From NCBI RefSeq assembly GCF_001693735.1, contig NZ_LWDV01000008.1, positions 1 through 64,000 of the forward strand: a stretch of 64,000 nucleotides of DNA, given 5' to 3'. This DNA is from Orenia metallireducens (GTDB lineage Bacteria; Bacillota; Halanaerobiia; Halobacteroidales; Halobacteroidaceae). The notes beneath the pieces were generated by a model that saw only the letters and a list, made by a program, of their open reading frames with translations, was not told the DNA's origin and did not search any database. The translations under genes were made by a program, and so were the position numbers. Shown here piece by piece: positions 52,522-61,648 of the stretch (position 1 is its first letter; every line of letters starts with the position of its first letter).

Positions 52522-53094
52522 ATGTATATAGAATATGTTTTAACTAAACAACCTATAATTGCTGCAATTAAAGATATAGATGATTTAGAAGAGGTTCCTG
52601 CTGATAAAATAGATGTTTTATTTATCTTAAGGGGAGAATTATCTAATTTAGCCAGCTTAGTAAATAAGGCTATTGAGTTAGATACTTTAGTCTTTTTACA
52701 TATTGATATGATTAAGGGGATAGGTAGTGATAAAGAAGCTATAAAATACCTATCGCAAGAGATAGGTGTTGATGGAATAGTAACTACTAAAAGTCACTTA
52801 ATTAAGTCAGCTAAAAAGGAAGGTCTGATAACAATTCAGCGATTATTCTTATTGGATTCTGAATCATTACGGACAGGTATTAATATAGTTAAATCTACTA
52901 AACCAGACTTTATAGAGGTGTTGCCAGGATTGGTCATTCCAGAATTGATCGGTGAATTAAAGCAGGAATTAGATATTCCAATTATTGCAGGTGGATTGAT
53001 AAAAGAAATTGAGCAGGTTAAAGGTTTATTAAAAGAGGATATTTTGGCTATCTCTACAAGCCAGAGAGAGTTGTGGAATTTTGACTTTAAATAA
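52522..53094 (+). CDS. glpP: Glycerol-3-phosphate responsive antiterminator GlpP
   Basis: 190 residues with the GlpP TIM-barrel pattern (PIIAAIKDIDDLE; VDVLFILRGELSNL; VFLHIDMIKGIGSDKEAIKY; QRLFLLDSESLRTG; IIAGGLIKEIEQV). When bound to glycerol-3-phosphate it binds the leader RNA of glp operons and prevents termination. It lies just upstream of glpF, whose leader carries a matching terminator. AAAGGAGGAG before the ATG. Confidence 0.95.
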   Translation: MYIEYVLTKQPIIAAIKDIDDLEEVPADKIDVLFILRGELSNLASLVNKAIELDTLVFLHIDMIKGIGSDKEAIKYLSQEIGVDGIVTTKSHLIKSAKKEGLITIQRLFLLDSESLRTGINIVKSTKPDFIEVLPGLVIPELIGELKQELDIPIIAGGLIKEIEQVKGLLKEDILAISTSQRELWNFDFK

Positions 53095-53129
53095 TTAGAA
53101 AATTAAAAGATTGTTAAATTAATATTTAC

Positions 53130-53158
53130 TTGCAAAACTGTAATATTGAGGTTATAAT
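53130..53158 (+). promoter_or_regulatory. Sigma-A promoter of glpFK
   Basis: TTGCAA and TATAAT with 17 bases between, about 40 bases before the leader's conserved motif. Confidence 0.75.
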
Positions 53159-53193
53159 GTTAATATGATATTAATACATGAGAATAAAATTAG

Positions 53194-53290
53194 GGTAGAG
53201 AAGAAGAGAACCCCTATTCAACTTTCTTAGGAAAGCTATGTCCAATGGGTATAGTGTGCCTATGTGAGTAGAATAGGGGTTTATTTATGT
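53194..53290 (+). promoter_or_regulatory. GlpP-controlled leader terminator of glpF
   Basis: GTAGAGAAGAAGAGAACCCC, with a large hairpin: AACCCCTATTC (53209) pairs with GAATAGGGGTT (53271) and runs into TTATTTATG. A second leader with the same opening sequence lies at 55841. Together with the adjacent glpP gene this is the expected antitermination site. Confidence 0.8.
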
Positions 53291-53462
53291 CTTCTTTGAA
53301 ACATAGTCTTTTCATTACTATCTACCAAGTTAGTTCAGTAATTATCAGAAAATTGACAATATTGCAATTAAGAGTAGATTATAGTAAAGTGAGGTGATAT
53401 TAGATAAAAGGCGTTACTTTTATTTTTTTACATTTTAAAAACAGATAAAGGGAGGTTTTTTT

Positions 53463-54251
53463 GTGGAAAAGAATAATCTGTATGGTGAGTGCTTGGCTGA
53501 GGTGATTGGTACAGCAATACTACTTTTCTTTGGAGCTGCAACTGTAGCCAATCTAGTATTATTGCAAGCTGATATTGGTCAGTGGGAATTGAGTTTATTA
53601 TGGGGCTTAGCAGTTGCAATGGCAGTTTATATTACTGGTGGGGTTTCAGGTGCCCATATTAATCCTGCAGTAACAGTGGCTTTGGCATCAGTTGGAGATT
53701 TTCCTTGGAAGAAGGTTCTTCCTTACTGTATTGCACAAACTATAGGTGCTTTTATAGGAGCAGCAGGAGCATATTTTATCTATGCTGAGCAATTTCTTGA
53801 AAAGACAGGAGCCAATGTAGGTATCTTTTCTACCTTTGCTATGAATAATATAGGTAATTTCAAAGCGATGTTGATTGAGTTAATTTTAACTGCTATATTA
53901 CTATTAGGGATTATGGCGATGGGGGATGTCTTTAATAGTACAGCACCAAAGGGATTAGGTGGAGCGATCAGTGTTGGTTTATTAGTAGCAACTATAGGTG
54001 GTACAGCAGGAAGATTAACAGGTTTTGCTATCAATCCAGCAAGAGACTTTGGACCTAAGTTATTTACTGCCTTAGCAGGTTGGGGTTCAATTCCTTTTAC
54101 TAAACATAACTTCTATTTCTGGGTACCAATTATAGGACCGTTATTAGGAGGAATCTTAGGTGCTATAATATATAAGAGGCTAATTAGACCTTATCTACCT
54201 GAAATATTTAATAAAAGTATTGAATCAGAAGGGGTTTCTGAAGCATTATAA
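53463..54251 (+). CDS. glpF: Glycerol facilitator (aquaglyceroporin)
   Basis: 262 residues of the MIP family with six membrane helices and both half-helix pore motifs, HINPAVTVAL (near residue 65) and FAINPARDFGPKL (near 188). The Asp after the second NPAR is the mark of glycerol-conducting members. GTG start with GGGAGG upstream. First gene of glpFK, under the GlpP leader. Confidence 0.95.
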   Translation: MEKNNLYGECLAEVIGTAILLFFGAATVANLVLLQADIGQWELSLLWGLAVAMAVYITGGVSGAHINPAVTVALASVGDFPWKKVLPYCIAQTIGAFIGAAGAYFIYAEQFLEKTGANVGIFSTFAMNNIGNFKAMLIELILTAILLLGIMAMGDVFNSTAPKGLGGAISVGLLVATIGGTAGRLTGFAINPARDFGPKLFTALAGWGSIPFTKHNFYFWVPIIGPLLGGILGAIIYKRLIRPYLPEIFNKSIESEGVSEAL

Positions 54252-54257
54252 TTTTAA

Positions 54258-55769
<1,512 letters not shown>

Positions 55770-55840
55770 AATTTTCAATTAAAAAGGTCATTTTTTAATT
55801 GAAGAGAAATATAATATATTATAACATAATACAGTTTTGT

Positions 55841-55925
55841 GGTAGAGAATAGAGAAACCACATTTAAGTAGCAAGGGGGTAGTCTGCCTACTTTCCTCTA
55901 AACTTAAATGTGGTTTTTAATTTTA
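55841..55925 (+). promoter_or_regulatory. GlpP-type leader terminator before the G3P dehydrogenase operon
   Basis: GTAGAGAATAGAGAAACCAC, then AAACCACATTTAAG (55855) paired with CTTAAATGTGGTTT (55903) and a T-rich tail. The opening matches the glpF leader (53194). A GlpP-dependent attenuator here would couple the dehydrogenase to glycerol uptake. A possible promoter (TTGAAG at 55799) is weak. Confidence 0.78.
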
Positions 55926-56026
55926 GTGAGGATGATAAAAGGTTTATTATATTAATTTCTTGATGATAGTAAACTAATACAATAATTAGATATTACAACA
56001 CTTTTACTTCAGTTAACAGTAGTTTA

Positions 56027-56056
56027 CACGAAGAGTCTGGGTTTCTAGACTCGTAG
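56027..56056 (+). repeat. Small conserved-base hairpin, copy 3
   Basis: CGAAGAGTCT and AGACTCGTAG. The other large-repeat copy reads AGTTTACAGTTAAG at this point, lacking this hairpin altogether. Confidence 0.75.
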
Positions 56057-56208
56057 AGACAGTTAAGATTTTTAAAGACGAAAAGAATTATTGTTTGAAC
56101 AAAGCAAAAATTGAAATAGGATTTAGAGTACAATAAAGTTTTAATTAGAGAGTCTAATAATTGATAATACTTAGTGTTTTGATTGCGTAGTGAGTGGGCT
56201 GGTTATGC

Positions 56209-56241
56209 CACGAAGAGTTTTTGTTTTTTAAAACTCGTAGG
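56209..56241 (+). repeat. Small conserved-base hairpin, copy 4
   Basis: CGAAGAGTTTT and AAAACTCGTAG, followed by GTT. Confidence 0.75.
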
Positions 56242-56267
56242 TTAATTCTTTTCTAGACTGGATTTAT

Positions 56268-56297
56268 CACGAAGGGTTCTAAATATGAACCTGTAGG
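56268..56297 (+). repeat. Small conserved-base hairpin, copy 5
   Basis: CGAAGGGTTC and GAACCTGTAG, followed by GTTTGCTTACTTTT. Confidence 0.75.
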
Positions 56298-56498
56298 TTT
56301 GCTTACTTTTGGGGCAATGCCAAAAGTAAGGCGCCCTTAGGCGCGCCCCATAGGAAGTAGTCTTGGGCTGCAACCTAAGAAAGTTTAATTACTTTCCAAA
56401 GTAAAAAGTATCGCAATATACCCATAAAAAGAAATTATATATATATTAAAATCTAACCAGCATAACGAATTATATTAAATTTTATGGAGGGGTTTATC

Positions 56499-57974
56499 TT
56501 GAAAAAAACAGAGATATTGATTATTGGAGGGGGAGTAATAGGAACTGCTATTGCTCGTGAGCTAGCAAGGTATAAGCTAGATATATTATTGGTTGAAAAG
56601 GAAGCTGATGTCTGTACTGGAACTAGTAAGGCAAATACTGCTTTAATTCATGCTGGGTTCAATGCTGATTCCAATAAGTTAAAAGGAAGGTTAAATGTAA
56701 GAGGGAATCAGTTGTTTAGGAAAAAGGTTCAAAAAGAGTTAGAAGTTCCAATTAAATGGATAGGGGCTTTGGTTGTGGCTTATGATGAAGAGGACTTACC
56801 TACTTTAGAAGCCTTACTTGAGAATGGTAGAGAGAATGGAGTACCTGATTTAGAGATTATTAATTCTGATAGATTATTTGAAATGGAGCCTGAATTAAAT
56901 AAGAAAGCTGTAGCTGCTTTATATGCTCCAACGGCTGGAATTGTTAATCCCTTTGAACTAACCGTTGCTCAAGCCAATAATGCAGTTAGAAATGGAGCAG
57001 AGATCTGGTTGGAGGCAGAGGTTTTAGATATTGAGGATAAAGGCTTAGTTAAGCTAGTAAAAACGACTAAAGGTGATATAGAGACTAAGCTAGTAATCAA
57101 TGCAGCAGGTGTATATGCAGATAAGATAGCTAGAATGGTTGGAATTGATGACTTTAAGATTACCCCACGTAAGGGGGAGTATTATCTATATGATAAGAGC
57201 TTAGATATCAAGGTTAGCCATACTATATTTCCAGTACCTACTAAGGTTAGTAAAGGTATAGTGGTAACACCTACTGATGAGCTTAATCTATTGATTGGTC
57301 CTACCGCAGAGGAGATAGAGGATAAGGATGATCTTCAAAATACTCAAAAAGGATTGGATAAGGTAATAGCTGGTGCTCAAAAGACTATACCTAACTTAAG
57401 TAGGAAGGGTATAATTAAGGAGTTTTCAGGTCTCAGACCAGCGATTAAAGAGACTGGCGATTTCTTAATTGAGGCCAGTGCTAAGGTCTCAGGCTTTATC
57501 AATGTAGCTGGGATTCAATCACCGGGGTTGGCTTCATCACCAGCAATTGCTGAGATGGTAGTTGGAATCGTAAAAGAAGAGTTAGCTGGTTTAGAAGAGA
57601 AGGAGGACTTTGACCCTCATGAACAGGAGATTCCTAAATTTAGACATATGAGTCAAGCAGAGAGGATGAAGCTGATTGAAAAGGATGCAAATTATGGTGA
57701 GATTATCTGCCGTTGTGAATCAATTACTAAAGGGGAGATTTTAGATGCAATTAGGCAGCCAGTGGGAGCAAGAACGGTAAATGCTATTAAACGGAGGGTA
57801 AGACCAGGAGCAGGGCGTTGCCAAGGTGGATTTTGTGGACCAAAAGTTGTAGAAATCTTATCTGAAGAGCTAGCTGTTTCTAAGACGGAGGTTAAATTAG
57901 AAAGAGAAAATTCACAGATTTTAGTAGGGAAAGTTAAAGATTCTTTGCAGAAAGGGGTGGCAGATAATGAATAA
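56499..57974 (+). CDS. Anaerobic glycerol-3-phosphate dehydrogenase, catalytic FAD subunit with [2Fe-2S] domain
   Basis: About 491 residues. An FAD-binding DAO domain (EILIIGGGVIGTAIAREL; GIVNPFELTVAQANNAVRNG; SGLRPAIKETGDF) is followed by a Bfd-like [2Fe-2S] domain with its four Cys in ICRCESITKGE and RPGAGRCQGGFCGPK. It oxidises glycerol-3-phosphate to dihydroxyacetone phosphate. TTG at 56499 lies 6 bases after GGAGGGG; the ATG at 56484 precedes that site. Its last codons overlap the next gene by 8 bases. The domain pair is GlpA-like, and the operon partners replace GlpB and GlpC. Confidence 0.88.
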   Translation: MKKTEILIIGGGVIGTAIARELARYKLDILLVEKEADVCTGTSKANTALIHAGFNADSNKLKGRLNVRGNQLFRKKVQKELEVPIKWIGALVVAYDEEDLPTLEALLENGRENGVPDLEIINSDRLFEMEPELNKKAVAALYAPTAGIVNPFELTVAQANNAVRNGAEIWLEAEVLDIEDKGLVKLVKTTKGDIETKLVINAAGVYADKIARMVGIDDFKITPRKGEYYLYDKSLDIKVSHTIFPVPTKVSKGIVVTPTDELNLLIGPTAEEIEDKDDLQNTQKGLDKVIAGAQKTIPNLSRKGIIKEFSGLRPAIKETGDFLIEASAKVSGFINVAGIQSPGLASSPAIAEMVVGIVKEELAGLEEKEDFDPHEQEIPKFRHMSQAERMKLIEKDANYGEIICRCESITKGEILDAIRQPVGARTVNAIKRRVRPGAGRCQGGFCGPKVVEILSEELAVSKTEVKLERENSQILVGKVKDSLQKGVADNE

Positions 57975-59244
57975 ACAGTCTTATCAATTGGTGATTGTAG
58001 GTGGAGGTCCAGCGGGATTGGCTGCAGCTCAAGAGGCTTATGACCAAGGGGTTAGAGATATATTAATTATAGAAAGGGATTTTGAGTTGGGTGGAATCTT
58101 GCAGCAATGTATTCATAATGGATTTGGCTTACATTTTTTTGGTGAAGAGTTGACTGGACCAGAGTATGCTCAGCGTTTTATGGAGATGGTTGCTGAAAGA
58201 GAGGTTGAGATTAAGCTAAATACAATGGTATTAGAGGTTAGCTCTGATAAAAAGGTTTATGCTGTCAATTCTAAGGAAGGGATGCTGGAGATTAAAGCTG
58301 AAGCTATAGTATTGGCAATGGGGTGTAGGGAAAGAACTAGAGAAGCGATAGGTATTCCAGGTAGTAGACCAGCTGGAGTATTTAGTGCAGGTACTGCTCA
58401 GCGTTATATCAATATGGAAGGCTATATGCCAGGAAGGAAGGTTGTAATCTTAGGTTCTGGTGATATCGGTTTAATTATGGCTAGAAGGATGCACTTAGAA
58501 GGGGCAGAGGTAGAAGCGGTATTGGAACTATTACCCTTTTCAGGAGGATTAACTCGAAATATTGTTCAATGCTTAGATGACTTTGATATCCCTTTGAGAT
58601 TAAGCCAGACTGTAACTAAAATTCATGGTAAAGAGAGGGTAGAGGGAGTTACTGTATCAAAGGTTGATAAGAATTTAAAGCCAATTCCAGAATCAGAATA
58701 CCATATTGAATGTGATACTTTATTATTATCAGTTGGTTTGATTCCAGAGAATGAATTATCGATGGAAGCAGGAATTGAGTTATCATCTGTAACAGGTGGA
58801 CCAATCGTGAATGAATGTAGAGAAACCAGTATTGAGGGTATCTTTGCTTGTGGAAATGTCCTTCATGTCCATGATTTGGTCGATTATGTGACTGAAGAAA
58901 GTAAGTTAGCTGGTAAAGCCGCTGCTCTATATTTACAGGGTGGGATAAAAAAAGCTAAGAAAGAGGTTAGTATAGTTGCTGGAGATAATATAGGCTATAT
59001 TGTGCCCCATAAGGTAACTGAAAAGATTGAGGGCAGAAAGCGTGTAGAGCTCTATATGAGAGGCAAAAGACCCATGAAGAATGCCCGAATAGTTGTTATG
59101 GATGGAGATGAGGAGTTATTTAGTAAGAAAGAAAGGTATGTAAAACCAGCAGAGATGATTAGTATTCCATTACCAGAAAAGATGATCGAGCAATTAGCAA
59201 GTAATAGAGTTGAAGTTAAGATTGAGGAAGGGGGAGCAGAATAA
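57967..59244 (+). CDS. FAD/NAD(P)-dependent oxidoreductase, partner of G3P dehydrogenase
   Basis: 425 residues with two Rossmann sites: QLVIVGGGPAGLAAAQEAYD for FAD and KVVILGSGDIGLIMARRMHL for NAD(P). A conserved QQCIHNGFGLHFFGEELTGP loop and LAMGCRERTREAI identify the subfamily found beside glpA-type and DUF1667 genes in anaerobes. There is no redox-active CxxxxC disulfide site. It probably passes electrons between the catalytic subunit and a nicotinamide or other carrier. It overlaps its neighbours on both sides, so the three products are made together. Confidence 0.85.
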   Translation: MNKQSYQLVIVGGGPAGLAAAQEAYDQGVRDILIIERDFELGGILQQCIHNGFGLHFFGEELTGPEYAQRFMEMVAEREVEIKLNTMVLEVSSDKKVYAVNSKEGMLEIKAEAIVLAMGCRERTREAIGIPGSRPAGVFSAGTAQRYINMEGYMPGRKVVILGSGDIGLIMARRMHLEGAEVEAVLELLPFSGGLTRNIVQCLDDFDIPLRLSQTVTKIHGKERVEGVTVSKVDKNLKPIPESEYHIECDTLLLSVGLIPENELSMEAGIELSSVTGGPIVNECRETSIEGIFACGNVLHVHDLVDYVTEESKLAGKAAALYLQGGIKKAKKEVSIVAGDNIGYIVPHKVTEKIEGRKRVELYMRGKRPMKNARIVVMDGDEELFSKKERYVKPAEMISIPLPEKMIEQLASNRVEVKIEEGGAE

Positions 59245-59612
59245 TGGGGGATAAAGTACGTATAACTTGTGTTAGTTGTCCCATGGGATGTGATTTAGAA
59301 GTAGAGGTTTTAGACAAAGAGATAAAGAAGATAGAAGGTAATCGCTGTCCTAGAGGAATTGAGTACGCTAAAGCTGAATATTTTAATCCAACTAGAATCT
59401 TACCAACTACTGCTAAAGTTAAAGGTGGAGTATTGCCTTTAGTTCCAGTTAAGACTGCCAAACCTATTCCTAAAGGATTATTAGAGAAGGCTATGGTAGA
59501 GATAGCTCAAGTTGAATTAGAAGCTCCTATAAAATTAGGGGATATAGTTATTAAAAATATTTTAGATACAGGAATAGATGTAGTTGCTACTAGAGATTTA
59601 GCTAAGAAATGA
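59244..59612 (+). CDS. DUF1667 protein, small Cys-rich subunit of the G3P dehydrogenase
   Basis: 122 residues. The N-terminus ITCVSCPMGCDLEVEV and the later GNRCPRGIEYAKAEY provide four Cys for an Fe-S cluster or zinc, resembling the N-terminal cluster region of molybdopterin enzymes. The DUF1667 family is nearly always third in glpA-like operons. It begins at the shared base TAATG of the preceding stop. Electron transfer or structural role is inferred from context. Confidence 0.85.
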   Translation: MGDKVRITCVSCPMGCDLEVEVLDKEIKKIEGNRCPRGIEYAKAEYFNPTRILPTTAKVKGGVLPLVPVKTAKPIPKGLLEKAMVEIAQVELEAPIKLGDIVIKNILDTGIDVVATRDLAKK

Positions 59613-59647
59613 ATTCAGTTTTAAAGTTATCTGTAATCAGATATATT

Positions 59648-59690
59648 TAACCACTCTTTTTTATATAAATGGGGTGGTTTTATTTATGTA
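59648..59690 (+). terminator. Terminator of the G3P dehydrogenase operon
   Basis: AACCACTC and GGGTGGTT pair (one G-U) and are followed by TTATTTATG. Confidence 0.7.
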
Positions 59691-60040
59691 TAATTATCTA
59701 ATAATAAATCTATTTTAAGGAGAAATAAATAGATTAATATTCCCATAAACCCTTTATGTGGTGATTGTTAGCAGTATTGCTTTTAGTGGTAATATTTTTT
59801 AGGATAGTTACATAAGTATATTATCCCTTAAGACTAAATATAAGATGAAATTTTTATAATAATCTGATAAAATAAAATTAACTACAGGGTTTCAGGAAAT
59901 TTCATAATTACCTGAGATAGTTATTTAATAAAGAATTCATTTAGATTATAAGTATAATAAGAGTTTAATAACAATGAGTTGATTGCTTAGATTTTATTTT
60001 ATGAAATGGACTGATATAAGCTAAATAAAGGAGGGAAAGA
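59691..60040. other. Gene-free region before dhaM
   Basis: 350 AT-rich bases. I find no gene, no GlpP-type leader and no convincing promoter. A small hairpin (TTTCAGG/CCTGAGA near 59890-59915) is weak. Confidence 0.45.
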
Positions 60041-60439
60041 GTGGGAATGGTTGGGATATTAGTAGTTTCACATAGTAGTAAAATTGCTGAGGGAATAGAA
60101 GGATTAGTCAAAGAACTGGTTCCCAGAGAGATACCTCTAATTTCAATTGGTGGTGATGGATATGGGGGAATTGGGACAGATATAGAGGATATAATAGAGG
60201 CTGTTGAGGAATTATATACTGATAAGGGTGTTATTATAATCGGAGACGTAGGTAGTTCTTTAATGAATTCGAAGATGGCTTTAGAGATTTTAGAATTAGA
60301 AGGTTATACCAATGTAGTAGTAAGTAGTGCACCTTTAGTAGAAGGTGCAATGGTAGCAGCTATTGAAACAAACTTAGGTAAGGACTTAAATGATATCAAA
60401 GAAAAGATAGAGAGTAAGCAACTAATCGAATTAATATAA
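60041..60439 (+). CDS. dhaM: Dihydroxyacetone kinase phosphotransfer subunit DhaM
   Basis: 132 residues of the EIIA-mannose fold (VGILVVSHSSKIAEGI with the phosphorylated His in SHS; ISIGGDGYGGIGTDIEDIIE; VIIIGDVGSSLMNSKMALEI). DhaM takes phosphate from HPr and passes it to DhaL to phosphorylate dihydroxyacetone. dhaK and dhaL are not in this window, so it is an orphan here. The start is GTG at 60041 (GGAGGG 5 bases away) or ATG at 60047. Its place after the glycerol genes fits a linked three-carbon pathway. Confidence 0.92.
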   Translation: MGMVGILVVSHSSKIAEGIEGLVKELVPREIPLISIGGDGYGGIGTDIEDIIEAVEELYTDKGVIIIGDVGSSLMNSKMALEILELEGYTNVVVSSAPLVEGAMVAAIETNLGKDLNDIKEKIESKQLIELI

Positions 60440-60444
60440 TTAAT

Positions 60445-60482
60445 AAAGATGCTCCTGATAATCTGGAGCATCTTTATTTTTA
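60445..60482 (+). terminator. dhaM terminator
   Basis: AAAGATGCTCC and GGAGCATCTTT form a perfect stem followed by ATTTTTATG. Confidence 0.92.
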
Positions 60483-60541
60483 TGACATATAAAATTATGA
60501 TAAGGTTATATTTAATAAAGATAATGGGACACTTTCGTACT

Positions 60542-60836
60542 AGTTTACAGTTAAGGTATTTAAAAGCGAAGGAAATTAATATTTGAACGAAGCAAGTATT
60601 CTAAAAAATAATTAGGTTTAGGATAATCTTTGAATTAGGACTCTTGAATTTATTAATTTCAATGAATGTTAATGGCGTAGTGAGTGGCCTTTGCCACGGA
60701 GGGTTTGTTCTTTGAAACCCGTAGGTTTGGTTACTTTTTTCGCCCTGAAGGCACTACGCTTGAAGAAGTACTCTTGGGGTGGTACCTAATATTTTGTTTA
60801 ATTTTTAAAGTAAACAGTGTCGTAATATATCCGTAT
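60542..60836 (+). repeat. Large dispersed repeat, copy 2
   Basis: Aligns block by block with 56021-56427 but is shorter: it lacks the hairpin at the CAGTTAAG junction and has one instead of two hairpins in the middle. The CGCCCTGAAGG and GAAGAAGTACTCTTGGGGTG blocks also match 30080-30119. Confidence 0.75.
60695..60725 (+). repeat. Small conserved-base hairpin, copy 6
   Basis: CGGAGGGTTT and AAACCCGTAG, followed by GTTTGGTTACTTTT. Confidence 0.75.
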
Positions 60837-60889
60837 TATATTATCACAAAAATTGAATATAGATAATAGAGAGTTAACTAAAAGTTAAC

Positions 60890-60942
60890 TTTACAAAAAT
60901 ACTAATCAATGCTAATATATAAATAGATATAAATATGTTTAT
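60890..60942 (+). promoter_or_regulatory. Promoter and possible ArsR site of the ars operon
   Basis: TTTACA (60890) and TAATAT (60913) are 17 bases apart. An ATAAA-TATG-TTTAT inverted repeat at 60929-60942 lies at the transcript start and has the A/T-rich form common for ArsR-type operators. Confidence 0.6.
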
Positions 60943-60981
60943 GGATTAAGTAGAAATTTTAAATAGGAGAGGAAGAATAGA

Positions 60982-61299
60982 ATGGATAATATAGCAGATA
61001 TAGCAGAAGTGTTAAAGGCTCTAGCAGACAATACTCGCTTAGAGATTATCAATCTCTTATCCTGTGGGAAGATGTGTGTCTGTGACTTAGTTGAAGAGTT
61101 GGATTTGAGCCAACCAAATATCTCTCACCATTTAAAGATACTTAAAAATGCTGATTTAATTATTGCTACTAAGCGAGGTAGATGGGTAGATTATGAGTTA
61201 AATCAAGAAGTATTTGAACAATTACAGAATAATTTAAAATATATCACAACCTATGATGCTCAAAAATGTAATTTTGAAAGAAGTACTTGTGAACAATAG
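60982..61299 (+). CDS. arsR: Arsenical resistance repressor ArsR
   Basis: 105 residues with a winged helix (LKALADNTRLEIINLLSCGK; LSQPNISHHLKILKNADLII). The metalloid site is probably Cys32-Val-Cys34 in KMCVCDLVEEL, as in classic ArsR, and extra Cys lie at 28 and in the tail (KCNFERSTCEQ). Binding of As(III) or Sb(III) would release the operon. GGAGAGGA precedes the ATG. First gene of arsR-arsD-arsA1-arsA2. Confidence 0.93.
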   Translation: MDNIADIAEVLKALADNTRLEIINLLSCGKMCVCDLVEELDLSQPNISHHLKILKNADLIIATKRGRWVDYELNQEVFEQLQNNLKYITTYDAQKCNFERSTCEQ

Positions 61300-61324
61300 G
61301 TAGGTAAAATAAGGAGGAATTTTA

Positions 61325-61648
61325 ATGAGTAAAATTAAGGTTACTATTTATGAGCCGCCAATGTGCTGCCCAACAGGAGTTTGTGGTCCTAGTGTTGATG
61401 ACAAACTTGTTAAATTTAATGATGCACTAAAACAGTTAAAAAAAGAAGGTATTGAAGTAGAGCGAAATTCGATGAATAATAATCCTATTGCTTTTCAACA
61501 GAATAAAGCTATTTTAAATCTAGTTAATACTCAGGGAACTAATGATTTACCTGCAACTGCAATCAATGGTACCTTTATTAAATTAGGAGAGTACCCAACT
61601 TTAGAAGAGTTAAAAGCCGAGATAGCAAAAGTTAAGGAGGCTAAATAA
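61325..61648 (+). CDS. arsD: Arsenic metallochaperone ArsD
   Basis: 107 residues of thioredoxin-like fold. Cys14, Cys15 and Cys20 in EPPMCCPTGVCGPSVD correspond to Cys12, Cys13 and Cys18 of E. coli ArsD, the As(III) transfer site. The later pairs of vicinal Cys found in some ArsD proteins are absent. ArsD hands As(III) to ArsA. It overlaps the start of arsA1 by one base. Confidence 0.95.
   Translation: MSKIKVTIYEPPMCCPTGVCGPSVDDKLVKFNDALKQLKKEGIEVERNSMNNNPIAFQQNKAILNLVNTQGTNDLPATAINGTFIKLGEYPTLEELKAEIAKVKEAK

Larger units (their letters stand above)
56021..56427 (+). repeat. Large dispersed repeat, copy 1
   Basis: Shares an ordered set of blocks with 60542-60836: AGTTTAC; CAGTTAAG; TTTGAAC-AAGCAA; GCGTAGTGAGTGG; TGCCACG-AG-GTTT; CGTAGGTT; a CGCCC-AGGC block; GAAGTA-TCTTGGG; ACCTAA; AAGTAAA-AGT-TCG-AATATA. 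It also carries the hairpin CTTACTTTTGG/CCAAAAGTAAG at 56301. Confidence 0.75.
55926..56483. other. Repeat-filled region before the G3P dehydrogenase operon
   Basis: About 560 bases, nearly all taken up by one copy of the large dispersed repeat with three embedded small hairpins. No gene. The GlpP leader transcript would have to cross the whole repeat to reach the operon. Confidence 0.65.
60483..60889. other. Repeat-filled region before the ars operon
   Basis: About 400 bases, mostly the second copy of the large dispersed repeat. A 60-codon open frame at 60684-60866 runs through the repeat and is not a believable gene. Confidence 0.6.

Noticed and set aside
60684-60866. 60-codon open frame in the large repeat
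   Set aside because: It lies wholly within a dispersed repeat, has no ribosome site, and the other copy does not keep the frame.
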